The notes under the pieces: generated by a model
Seen by the model: only the letters and a program-made list of their open reading frames with translations
Databases searched by the model: none
Told to the model about the DNA's origin: nothing
Position numbers and translations under genes: made by a program
In this document: positions 1 through 13,500 of the stretch, in pieces
Position numbering within the stretch: the stretch's first letter is position 1
How the letters are laid out: the number at the start of each line of letters is the position of its first letter
Source of the DNA: Melitaea cinxia
Lineage: Eukaryota; Arthropoda; Insecta; Lepidoptera; Nymphalidae
Direction of reading: 5' to 3'
Length of the DNA: 64,000 bases
NCBI RefSeq assembly: GCF_905220565.1
Contig: NC_059406.1
Location: forward strand, 10,178,001-10,242,000

Positions 1-2006
1 CTATAAAAACTTTCAACACTCAACATCAGTTCGCACCAGCGGTCGTTAAACAGTAATTTCATTATTCTAAGATTTAGTTTTTATCATCAGTGTATTATAA
101 CAATAATAGCCTATATAAAAATATATTTATAACTAAAACTTCTTTTGCGTTACAAAGCCATAATTAAGCACACAAAATCGCGGAATAATCAATAAGGCCT
201 ATCGAGCAATTGAGATTACAAATGTAATTTCATTACGAATAAGGATAAAGTTCAGAGAAATATCAAATGGTTACAAACAATAAATTATAAAAATAAACTT
301 ATTACTAAAAAAATAATAATTATCTTATGCCTAGCTATATTACAAAAATATTAATATTTCATAATGGAAATATGTCAAATGTATTTACAAAAGCTAATAG
401 AGATTCGATTCCGATCTAAACTTCACTCAAAGCTTACTCTGCTGTTTCTTATTATTGTCTCACGCCATTAAAAGCCAAGGAACGTAATATTTACTATTAC
501 TATATTTTACAATGTCCCCACTTAATATTCAAATGACATTTTCATTTCTCCTTTTTGCTTTCCTACCTATCTATCCTTTTCAAAAAGTCCTACTTATTCC
601 GATACCCTGACATACGACTAATCCATACAATGCTCAATTTTTTTTTTAAGATTATCAGGTGCAACAAGTACAGGACAGCTTATTACTACAATTCACTTAA
701 GAGTGCTTAAATCTTCATACCTCCATATGTATATATTAAGAAATGCATTATATGCGTGACAATTACAATTATAATATTTAAATGTCGAATTTAATATTTC
801 TAATCTACTCTAAGAATTACTTAATAATCAATTCATAGCTTGATATGGGGAAGCATATATTACAGCGGCTTTTGATAATTTAGTTATAGAATGATAATGA
901 GTCTCTCTTATTTATCGGTGTCTGCTAACACATGATTCGTCTCATTTTATCGGTATCTGCTAACACATGTAACTATTTATCTATTCTATAATGTACATGT
1001 GGTTGAAAAAGTACACATCATAGAAATATTACATATAGACTGCATCATATAATGTCTAATGCTTTCTCGTTCATTGTACAATAAAAATATCAGTTACTTT
1101 TACAATATCAGTCATGGATTTTAATTTTTAAAAGCTTTTATTTAACTTGCAATGTATGTTTGTGAGGATGGAATCTTGCAACTCAATTTTGAAGCACATA
1201 ACTTCGACCGATTAATTTTAAATTTTGATACATGATTAATTTGGACTACAATGCACGGTTATAGTTCGCGTCATGTAAAAAGAACGCTGAAAGAAACTGG
1301 AGGGGGTGCGTTTGCGCATGGGTATACTCGCGCACAAGTACTACTGTTTTATTTTTTAATTAGGCTTTCACTCGCGGCTTCGTATAATGGTTATTGGCAG
1401 GTACATTAAAAAATACTAGAAATACAAGTGCGAATAATTCGCACTAAATAAGTATAATAATTATCACTTTACAAAATCACAATTTTTTTTTAAACAAAAG
1501 CAATAACAAATTTTTTAGTTATTGAAATGTCATTTTCAAAAATAATAATTATCTGTACTCCCGATATTCGTATCTTAATAGTTTTTATGTGTTTAAAATG
1601 ATAAATTGATAATTGTTTTTTAGTGAAATAAATAGTAAATGGAGAATTTTGTAATTTAAAACTTTTGTGCACGATAATATTTTGAGTCGACATCGAACTG
1701 TCAACCGCTGTCAACCAATAGCACACCGGCAAGCATGCGACACGTGATAAACACTCCCGTCCCCCTACCCCGTACCACCAAATAGACCGATAAATCGCTT
1801 CTGCGCAGCTTCAAGGCCAGCGTTCTTTTTACATGACGCGAACTATAGCTGTATTAAGTCATTCTAAATCCAACATGGCGGACACCCAAGATAGTTATAT
1901 TCAAATCAATAACAGTTCTAAATAAGTTTTTTTTTACATTTTACATGTGCCTACTACCGTCGAGGTGGTGTTTAGGCGGTCAGCAGGGGCAGGTCGGGCA
2001 GGCGGG
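1..2006 (-). other. downstream of ash1: 3' UTR / flank
   Basis: No coding sequence is seen. The stretch next to the stop codon should be the ash1 3' UTR, but I cannot place its end. AATAAA on the minus strand (TTTATT on plus) occurs, for example, near 1346 and 1138; neither is decisive. A TIR element occupies 1260-1847. The rest is AT-rich sequence without recognised features. Confidence 0.4.
1260..1847. mobile_element. short TIR element with 30-bp perfect inverted ends
   Basis: The 30 bases at 1260-1289 (beginning TATAGTTCGCGTCATG) are the exact reverse complement of 1818-1847. Similarity continues for about five imperfect bases outward. The 588-bp unit has no coding capacity and is a MITE-like DNA element. 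Its interior (about 1520-1660) resembles 3146-3290 and 11165-11310 inside another repeat family. No clear target-site duplication was found, so the superfamily is open. Confidence 0.75.
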
Positions 2007-2159
2007 TCAGGAGGGGCGCGCGCGGGGCCGGCGCGGGCGCGGCGCCAGCAAGTAGGACGCGTCCAGCGCGCCGCGCTGCCCGCCGCGCGCCAGCAGACGC
2101 CGCGTGATAGCGTTCACGCGCTCCTTCTGCTGCTCGCGACGACTGCTCGTCGACAGCGC
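2007..2159 (-). CDS. ash1: ash1 last coding exon
   Basis: The exon is 50 codons plus TGA (2007-2009) after the acceptor CCGGTACAG. It encodes ALSTSSRREQQKERVNAITR, then RLLARGGQRGALDASYLLAP and a basic RPRRPRARPS end. The REQQ-ERVN-I-LL ... LDASYLL pattern matches the C-terminal tail of ASH1L as I recall it (QRERLNQILLNLL ... IDVTYLL). The human protein continues about 20 residues further. The exon is over 70% GC. The acceptor has a weak pyrimidine tract, and a transposable element starts only 30 bp upstream of the exon. Confidence 0.9.
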   Translation of the reverse strand, partial: ALSTSSRREQQKERVNAITRRLLARGGQRGALDASYLLAPRPRRPRARPS

Positions 2160-5100
2160 CTGTACCGGCAGAACGGTAAATATATGCGTATATTCTATTT
2201 TTTTTGGAATAGTCCTAAATAGTAAACAAATATGGCGTACTTCCGACCACAGACAATAGAGTAATATTGTAAGTATAGTAAAGTGACACAAAGAGCAAAT
2301 GAATCAATAATAATAATAAGCCATAGACGAATATAAAATTCATTTTATGTTCAAATATTAACGCAAATATATCGCTAAAATTCTTTTAAAACCTAATAAT
2401 ATATTGAATATTTTTGCTAGGAATTAGTAGAAGTTACATAATTACGAAAAAAAAATATTAATCGAGCATCGAACATAAAAGGCAACAAATTTATATTTCG
2501 TTTATGTGAAATGGTCGGTAAAAAAGACGCCAAAAATAAAATTTACAACAAAATAGGGCCGCCTGTGTCTAAAAAAAAAAGTCGACCCTATTAATATTAT
2601 TGTCACATTATTTGTAGTTACTATGAATAAAAATCCTGGCGCCGGCGGCACACTCTCTCTAACATCTACAAAAAGGACTAATAACATTGTACTGCACGAA
2701 GCTCTCATTGGGTAATCCTAAGTCTCATCCTAAAGTCTCAAATTTTTTTCCTGTGAACTACAGTAAACGTTTATGCCGTTGCTATGTGGTATACTTTAAT
2801 ATTATATGGGATAGCGTTAAAAATGTTCAGGATGAAATTGTAATTTAGAAATATTCATAATATAAAATAAAACCTTTACAATGAACACTTTACCATAAAT
2901 GATTGACATTTGCAATATTTTGTAAGCATTTTTTGCGCTCAACATAAAAAAAAAGCAATTAATAACAAAATACAAATTAATAACAAATCGCTTTACGGTA
3001 ATATTATTTAACAAGTTATAATTCGTGAAAATTTAAAATATATTTAAAGAACATGGCCTATTTTATCGTTCATGCTGTTCATTCACTTATACTCATTCAC
3101 CTCTAAAAATATTCTGACAACATCCCTATTTGCCTTTTAAAAAAAGATATTGAAATGTCATATTCGAAAATATTAGTTATCTGTACTCTCGGAATTCGTA
3201 TTTTAGTAGTTTTTATGTGTTTAAAATGATAAATTGATATTTGTTTTTAGTGAAAAAAAATAGTAAATGGAGTTTTACAAATGTCTTTAAGCGAATGTGT
3301 TGTAAAAGTGAGTGATAAATGCGTAAAAAACTTGAATTACGATTGACAACGGTTTGTTTACCAAATAGGACTCTTCCAAAAAAACGGAATATATAAAGAA
3401 CGAGTTGTGGGCGAGAGCAAGGAACTTAAGAAGTCATAGCACAGGCTTGAGACGTAACCATTGGGCTAAGACGCATTTAATTCTTTTTGTTTTTAATATT
3501 AATTATAAATGAGCATAAAATTTCGTGTTATTTTCAGTTAATTCTGCTATCATATGTATGTATTTATTCAATATCTAGTAGCATGAGACACGCACTATCA
3601 ATAAGCAAATATAGACCATGATGGATAAAGAAAATATTATTTAGTTAATCTAACTTCATGTCAATCAGTAGAATACATACTTTTGGCGCAGCTGTAGTAG
3701 ATACTGTTGTGGCAGGTTTCTTCTTGACTTCCTGGGAAGGCTTAGCTTTATCAGTAGGCCCTGCACTTTTAGCTGCTCGACCCTTAAGATACTCAGGAGA
3801 CACTTCATGAGGCTAAATTATAAATAATATACATAAGTTTATTTATTCTTATAAATAAGATAAACTTAAATTTATTTTCATCCTATTTGTAATTGTAATT
3901 TACATTTAATTTAAGCTACATTTACATTTCTTTGCAAATTTATTAAAGATAAATAATTGCTTAATAATTTGCTTAGAGTACCGTTTGATTTCATCTTTGA
4001 AGATTATAATACCTGTGAATTAATATTAGAAAATGGAAATGAAATTATGAATGTAAAGGAGAATGCCCACCGCAGTATGGACTTTAGTTTCGCTTTGAAA
4101 AATTTTGTGCCATGATGATATTTACCACATTTTGTAGGTTCCTTAGTGTACATTTAATTAAAAAAAACGCTGTTTCTCTAGCTCGACGGGTATAATGAAA
4201 AAAAGTCACAACAAAAGTGGTTTTCTTATCCTTCTTTCATTTTGTATTTTTATTTACATTTGAAGTTTTAACTATCTGTAAATGTTTGAATATAATCTGA
4301 ATGCAAGTAAGTTAATGCTTCAGTTTGCATATACTCTAGATTATTGAAGATATTTGACACAACAGAGATATTGACTTTCCCTTATACACAGGTTGATAAC
4401 TTATGCACATGTTGTTTTAGAATTTGTGTTTTTAATCATTTAACTATGACCCAAGAAACCTACAAAAATATTTCAGATAAGACAGTGAGGCAATAAATAA
4501 AAAACAACTTGTGTATACAAAATCATTTTTTTTAACAAGTAAATACTACATTGTGCTATTCTTTGTAAGATAACTGACTTTGTTTTGAAATATAATTCTA
4601 TAATAATAATTGGTATGAGGGGTATTTATTTGACACCTAGCAAACAGTCTTACAATCGTTTTGTAGATTAAACAATCAACAATTGGGATTGTGTTGTGTA
4701 AAACAAACAAATACTTTCATTTTGAAATATTTTAACAATTTAAATTATTCATTTTCAAATGAGAATTCATTAAATATGTCATCTAAAAACTGGGCCGGAG
4801 CAGTAACATCATTATATCTGCCCCACCCCAGGTACCACACCACACACATAACATGGGCACAACAACCTACAGTTCTGTTGCCCACAAGACAGCTGCAGCA
4901 ATAACCTGATATAGCTTCGACACTATTGGCAACATTTTCATCTTTACTTATCAACAAATATGCATAATAAGTTCTGCCACCAATATGTCGAGACTTTATT
5001 CTCCCTCTCAGTAAGAAATGATTTGTGCCCAGAATAAGAGGAATATCTTCTTCAATTTCGTTATTAATTTCTATTGTGTAAGTGCCGTTTGTTCGTACGT

Positions 5101-8100
5101 GCTCACCGTAATATGAAGAAGCTTGCTTGAGCTGGTATGTCCCTAATGCAAATCTTTTCAAATCAGTTATGCTAAGTCTTGGGAACTGATCTAAATGTGG
5201 GTGGTGAGCATCAATGCTTACAAACGTAGCTCTTCGCCTATTATAATTTTCAATTCTTACAGTATTAGCAAGAACATTATCTATATGTAACCTACGTACC
5301 GCAATTGCCAAATATTCTGCTGCTTCTGGTATGTCTTCAATAAGTGGGTGCAATTTATTTGTTAAGGCACAGCCGTTCCGAAAATCGATCATTAAATGCT
5401 TAGCAGCTTTATTAAAAAACTCTTGGCGAAACAGTTTGAAGTCGCGTTTTAGACGACCATTGACCACTTCAACCACCCACTTGTTGTGTCGTAAGTTGAT
5501 GCTCGCCTTCTGATAAAGACTCAGGCATATGAGCTTGATAGCCATATTCTATCAGTTCAGGTATTACATCCCTGAAACCTCTATCTAAAATAAAAATATC
5601 CCCCTCTCTAAAATATCTTCTCATTTCACCATTACTATTTCTAAATTCATTACTCATAATGGTAGCATCATTCACTGTCGCTCTATATGGACCTAAACAA
5701 TCAAGGATATGGCCATCACAACAAACTATCATGAACGGCTTCACCAAATTAAGATGTTTATGTAAGCTGAAGGACTCTTTTTGAAATAAATAGTTGCTAC
5801 TGCTTTGTACGTACACATATGTAGCATCACATATTACAATAGCGGGTCTCATTTCTGAAGAAGGATTAGGATTCCCGAACAGTCCTTCTGGAATTGTTTT
5901 ATTCCTAGCTGCAACTTCTTCCACTGTCATGTGATTAAGGCCTAAATGTAAAGGAACCATCTGTTGGCTCATGCAGTTTCTTGCCTTATTCATATTTCTT
6001 TCTAAAGTGCTTCGGGGCATTTCAAATAAAGAACTGAGCCTTTCATTGCTATCACCGGTACGCAATTTGGCCAAATAAATACTTAATGCCACACTTGCAG
6101 AAGGCACTTCATTGTGCAGACTAGGCATTTCTGCTAAAAGTTCATGGAACTGAGCAGCTGTAACTCCAAGCCAATACTGGCAGAGATTGGGTGGCATCAT
6201 ATTTATGTTATTGAAATCCAACGTTCTTAAATTAATTCTCTCCATCATATTCAGCATGTGATCCATCTGTGATGCAGTAAAATCCCTAATATTAGATTGT
6301 AACTGCTCCCAACAATCATTTTCTAAATGGTATCTGCAGACACGAGCAGAAGATGGAATGTATAATCTATAGCGACATAATAACATTTCCTTCACTCCAG
6401 TTGGTACCAATAAACGTTCAACATTTTCACATCCTGAAAATATACAATGTCTTGAGGTTGCTGCAACACGTGAATAAGTTTGTGATATTATTCTAGCAGT
6501 TTCTTGACGTTGTGGGACCGAAATATGTGGAAGTGGAGGCGTCACAGGTATATGTGGTGGTTCTCTATTATCAGTTTCCTCATTGAAGGCTTCAATAGGT
6601 CTATTGGCATCTTGCCGCGTTTGTTTTTGAACATTTCTCCTAGCAGCAAGCCAGCATGCAGTACAAACTCTATTCAGATGAGAAACCTGAAATTAAAATA
6701 TTTGTTAAGCAATATATTTATAAAAATTACTAGAACAACTAATATTTTCTAAAAATCTTATCTTAATATGTATGGGTATGCTTTGATAATCATAAAGAGT
6801 ACATTTTTCACTAAACAAGGTTGTTTAAAAAGGGTGTGAAAAGATTATTATGGGGTCGGCAATGCGTCATCAGGTGGGCTGTATGCTTGTTTATTGTTGT
6901 TGATATTAAAAAGGAGACTGAATGTAAGTTTTAAAAAATCACATATAATCATAGTAAAAAAAATACACAAAAAATAATATGTACCAAATGAGGAAATGTC
7001 CAACTAATTATAACATTCCTTTCTGGGCTGTCTGGATGTACAAGATGAGTGCGGGCCCGCAGAATAGATATACCACAAGCAAAGCACACATTTCTATGTC
7101 CAGACACGGGCGATTGGGCTGGTACACCATCGGGTACTTGTTGTAGCATTCCAAAGCACTCCAAGCATATTCTACTATTAGAAGAAACCTAGAAAGAAAT
7201 TAATATTCTTAATACTTAGTTTATTTTTAGCTACTAAGCTTATTACATATAAATACCTAACTCACTGATATTAATTGGATGGATTGGAGCCCAGCATAAT
7301 TATCAATGTTTTTTACTATGTCCAAAATAAATACAGCACTAAGCATGCGCCATATTGTAATATAAAGGCTTTGTAAACTCCAATTAGTAGTTTCAGTTCC
7401 CTCTTCTAATGAAATAGTTGCCTCAGTCATAAAGTCTACGAGTTTTTTAATAATTGCGAGGCTGAATAGGTTATAAAAATATGTTAATACTTTTAACTTA
7501 CCGGCGTTGGTGATACCCAGACACGAAGAATATTCACCATAGGCTCTGTTGCATCTTCCACCATGCGCCAGCGCTGGTGCGCCAATCTCATAGAGCAATT
7601 GATACACCGGCGAGTAACATCCATTGTCGTAGATAGGTATAGGTTTGGTTCGCAAACACACCGAAAGTAAAGAGTCTCTGTCTCAAATATATTTTCAATT
7701 TCTATAGTTCTAGGAGGAACACGAAGCTCAACTCGACAAAGAAAATAGAAAGAAAACAATAAAAAGCTCTGACACAATAACAAACGAACTTATTAGCACG
7801 AAAGTAGGTACGTCAGTAACAGTAAAACGAAATAGTTACACATTTGACTTATTTGATATCTTTTAAGTGAATATCGCATTATTGCCAGTTGTAGATCGAT
7901 TATTGATTAATCGATTATGATTGACAAAACACTAAAACAGGATACTTTCAGATAGATTAATCAAATAAACTCATATTATTATCAAATAAAAATTGATTTT
8001 CTTTATTATTTAACATGTTATTATGAACTGCCAATTCGATATTTTAATAAAATAAATATAAGTGTATCGATTATATTTTGGTGAGTCGATTCGCTCGTAC

Positions 8101-10464
8101 GAAAATTGCAATACTGAAGATTCAAATGTCAATAACAAAAAATACTTGGGAATTGCGAGTAAAACGGAAATGAATAAATTACTGCTTAATATGTGGATTC
8201 TTATCCGTCGAAGTTATGGCTAAGTATTTTACAATGGCTAGTGAAAATTAAAAACTTAGTTTTTAATATTAATTTGGTTTAGGCACAACGACGTGGAAGG
8301 AGGAAACCACCTATGGGCATTCCCCTTTAAATAAGAAACGAATCACATTACCCATGTTTGTAATGTACCTAATTTTATAATGCTAATTGATACTAAAAAA
8401 ATTCTAACCTTTAAACTACACAGGCCTACAAAAAAAGTGCAAAATCGGAGTAAATAGCAAAAAACCAATTTTAATAGTTTACTAACGAAAAAAGTTTATT
8501 TAATCCATAGATATATAAGATGCTTGTGCTAAGTATACGGTAAGTCATATAAGAGCCGTTTGAAAGACCATAACTTAAAGTCGCTATAATATCGTTACTG
8601 ATTTGGTGCTATATTTCTCTTGCACTCTGTCGTTTATATTCATAATATCTATTAGTTGTTTTTTTTTAAATATATATATGTATGTTTATGTATGTATATA
8701 TGTAGTTTCATGCCTGTAAGTATGTCTATTTAAGTGTATGTATAGTTATATAATTATATGTGTTTACATATATTATTTTAAAGTACACCTCTATGCCGCT
8801 TTATTCAGAAGAGATCGCTCTTTAGAGATAAGACCGCCTTTTGTACATTTCTTTTTTATTATTATTATTTTTTTTTTCCTTGCTTGTTTCTTTTTCTTTT
8901 GTGTCACATGTATTGTTTCGGGTTGTACAATAAAGTATATTTGTATTGTATTGTATTATGCTAGTTCAAAAAAAATTCATTTGCATAAATGCATTCTTAC
9001 GATTTTTAGCCATTTTAACGTTTTTTTGGAATTTACTCAAAATTAGGCAGTGTAGGGACGAAACGGACCCCAAATTCTGATTCGTCAAAGGGACAGAGAA
9101 CTTTTTTATTTGTGGGCAAATGTTATTAATTGATTTTACTACTATGAGTCATTATAATTTTAACTAGTTTTTTTTAACGTTCATTACATTTCATTAAGTA
9201 ATTAAACATTAATTCATTTCCATTCAGAAAAATTAAACCCTGTTTAATAAAATAGAGTAGTAATTTTTTTTTCATTTATTTAAGGTGACAGTAGAGATCC
9301 AAACGTTACAAAGTAATATGTGTAAGATGTACGACATAGCGACTCACCGCGTAGGTCCGTGTGAGCTTGAGGCGCGTCGGGAAGTGGTCGAAGGCGTAGG
9401 GCTTGGTGCAGAGCGGGTACTTGGGGCGCGACACGCGCGTGAACAGGCGCGCCGAGCGGTCCACGCGCAGCTCGCAGATGTACACGTGCGCCTCGGACGC
9501 GCCCACCGGCCGGCCCTGCGCACGTATCGATCTATTGTTACTACTTTCTACACTAGCTTCCTAAGTTCCTAGGCTTTGTTTCTTTTTTTTTTACATACCA
9601 TAAAAATGATTAATAAACGCATTAAGGAACATACTAATAACTACGTGACCCGTTTTTAAAATTTTTTAATACCCTCCCCTCACCTTCGTAGTGGCGTACA
9701 AATATGGCGTAGTATTTGCTAAAACCCCTCCCTTCCCCCTGAGTTTTCACGTAGTAGTTCAGAAGTGTGGCTTAATATTTTTTTGCAAACAGAAAGTTTA
9801 AACAAAATATTTTGGCTCACGTTTGTCTTTAGCAATACGAAAAAGCGTGAGATTTTTCTAGAGATTAGTCAACTACACGACGAAAATCCAAGAACACTCT
9901 TCCCCCAACCAAGCGTGGTATTTTTAAAGACCTCTCCCTCCCTGATCGGATCACGTAGTATAGGTACATTCCCTTATCTGCCAGATAGTAAGTGATTACC
10001 GTAGCATATGGACAGTTTGGATACTTTAAAATTATTTGACTGTAATCTTCTATAACTTTGAGCAATTTTCCGGCCGGGCGGCTCCAAATTTTAAGCAAGA
10101 TATTTCCTGCTGCCTTCAAAACTGTACACGTAATTTTACATAGTACTTTTTGATCCCGATATAAAAATAAATATAACTATTCATTGTAGACTTGAGTTAT
10201 ACAAGGTCTATATTCTATTTTTTTGAGTCTTATTTAGTAAACAAATATGGCGTACTTCCCACCACAGACAATAGAGTAATATTGTAAGCTTAGTAAAATG
10301 ACACAAAGAGCAAATGAGTGAACAATATTAATAAGCCATAGACGAAAGTAAAATTCGTTTTATGTTCAAATTAATATTGAACGATACCATATTGCTAAAA
10401 TTATTGCAAAACCCCATAATATATTGAATATTTTTGCTAAGAATTAGTAGAGGTACAGAATTAC

Positions 10465-10506
<42 letters not shown>

Positions 10507-13500
10507 CGAGTATCTTTATAAAACACAACAAATTTATATTTCGTTTATGCAAAATGATCGGTAAAAAAGACGTCACAAATAAAATTACATCACTATAGGG
10601 CGGCCTGAGTCTAGAAAAAAAGTCGACCCTGTTAATATTATTGTCACATTATTTGTATTTACTATGAATAAAAAACCTTGCACCTGCGACACACTCTCTC
10701 TAACATATAAAAGGGACTAATAACATTGTTCTCCACGAAGCTTTCATTGGGTAATCCTGTCTCATGCTAGTCTCAAAAAAAATCCTGTGAACTACAGTAA
10801 ACTTTTATGCCATTGCTATGTGGTATACTTTAATATTATATGGGTTAGCGTTAAAAATGTTCAGGGTGAAATTGATATTCAAAAATATGCATAATATAAA
10901 AAAAAACCTTTACAATGAACACTGTACCATAAAAGATTGACATTTGCAATATTTCGTAAGCATTTTTTTGCGCTCAACATAAAAAAAAGAAAAAAAAATT
11001 AATAAGAAATCGCTTTACGGTAACATTATTTAACAAATCATATTTTGTGAAAATTTAAAATATAGGTACAGAACATGGCCTATTATAAAGCTCATTCTGT
11101 TCATTCACTTATACTTATTCACCTCTAAAAATATTATGACCACATCCCTATTAGCCTTTTAAAAAAAGATATTGAAATGTCATATTCAAAAATATTAGTT
11201 ATCTGTACTCCCGAAAATCGTATTTTGGTAGTTTTTATGTGTTTAAAACGATAAATTGATATTTGTTTTTAGTGAAATAAATAGTAAATGGAGTTTTACA
11301 AATGTCCGTAAGCTGATGTGTTGTGAAAGTGAGTGATACATGCGGAAAAAACGTGATTACGAATGATAGGGGTTTGTTTACCAAATAAGACTCTTCCAAA
11401 AAAACGGAATATACGTAATTTGTGATGAGCAAACCAGAAAGAGTAAAGATAATCTGTACTAGATGTGTATCATATACATATATATATTTCTCTAATTCAG
11501 TAAATAATATTCAAGAAAATAACAAACCTTGCAGTAAGTATTTAGATCCATAACCCAACACTGTGACATTACGAGTTCTATGGGCACAGCCTCATACAAA
11601 GGGACTCTCATTACTTCATTATGGAAGAATCTGGAAAAGATATTAATTTTTTTATATACACTTTTTACAAACATAATTACACAATTCATTATCATCTAGA
11701 AAAAAAAAAGCTACCGAATCTGAAAACATTAAATTCATACACTGTTTAAAATATAATAGAAAGTTTTTAAACAAACATATTAAAAGTTAATAAACATACT
11801 ATACATACATTGAAAAAAATACTTATATTACATACTTTGAAAAAAAATTAAATTAATTAATTAATTAATAATATTTAAATGATAATTGTATAAAGTTGAA
11901 ACTTTTCTACTGTACTCACTTTCTAGTTGGTTCGTGGAAGGTCTCGTGTGGCCGAAGATAGTGATGTCCGTACACATATCTCTCTTGCGTGTCCTTGTGC
12001 TTCCACAGGCGCTCGACGCGAAATATGTCCAACTCGGACACCGGCACCTCGCCGATTGTTTGATACGTATGTTTACGCACTTCGCCTTCCTGCACGATTT
12101 AGTTAAATAATCAGAGAATTATACAATTTATTTAATATTAATTATAATTTTCTGTATCCAAAAGATAATAATAAAAACTAAATATATATTCAGTTCAGCC
12201 TATCGCAGTCTACTGCTGAACATAGGTCTCCGCAAGTTCGCGCCGGACATCCCGGTTTTCCGCAATCCTCGCCCAGCCTCCACCGGTAATCTTACGTAGA
12301 TCCAGCGATTCAGCGGGTCAGAAGAAGTTCCACACTGCGTTTTCCAACACACGGTCCACTCCAGGACACGTCTGCTCCAGCGGCCATTGGTCGTGCGACA
12401 CAGACCAGTCCACCCACCACTGCCACTTCAACTTGCTAATTCTATGTCGGTTACTTTCGTTGTCTCGTGGATAGTCTCATTTGTAATCCTATCTTTGAGA
12501 GTGACCCCAAGCATAGTCCGTTCCATTGCACGTTGAGCAACTTTAAACTTGTAAACTAGTCCCTTCGTCAGTGTTCATATCTCGGCATCGTATATTAAAA
12601 CAGGCAGGATACATTGCTCGAAGACTTTCAGGTGAATGGTATAGCCTAGGTAGACATAATCCTAAACAACTTTGAAAAGGCTACCATCAACCGATACTGG
12701 TCTCGGAATTTATTGGTTGTAAACATAACTTTCGTTTTATCCAAGTTTGCCGAGACTGATTCGTTGAGATAACTCGCATATGCCACCCAGGTATTTGGTC
12801 TAGCTGAGAAGATGAGAGAAGGTTTTAAAGACATATTCGAGAGGTCGACAGGTCAACCTGCGGCCATAAATAGCTCAGTCGTACTCCGTCATCCCCCGGG
12901 TATCTCCCGTTCTTAAGCTGCTCGAGCGCCGCACTAATCTCGTCGACTTCGATATCGGGATGTCTTCCGAAAAATAGAGCAACAATGGTGCACGTGGATC
13001 TTCGGTGTTTCGAGTATCAATGTTGTGTGCGCTCGACACGTACAACTTTCCATAAAATATCTCGACCTTTTCTTAAATCTGAGGGCAAGTAAACAGTTGT
13101 GCCATCCGCTTTACTGAGCTTCACATGAAGGATTCTTCCCAAGTCTTTGGAAATTCTTGAACCCCTATTATGCTCTATAAGAGTTCTTATAATATATAAG
13201 TTTCCATATCCTCTTGAAAAGAACCTTCTATTCTAGCAAAGCTGCTTGAACAGCAGGCACAGCACTTCGCGCCTTGCCACATCAGATCTAAGGCTTCGGG
13301 AACCATTTTGGACTGCTTTGTTGACTTCAGCTAAAGAAAAAGCTACTCACAATATACGGCGAAATCAATCTAAAGGCAAGACTTGTTTGTCACTAAAAAA
13401 AAGATTACCATAATTCATATATTTACAAGTACATACCTTGCTCTGAGTAGACTCATCATTTTTGTCTTTCCCTTTAGCGATCTTAAGCTTCTTTCGATCC

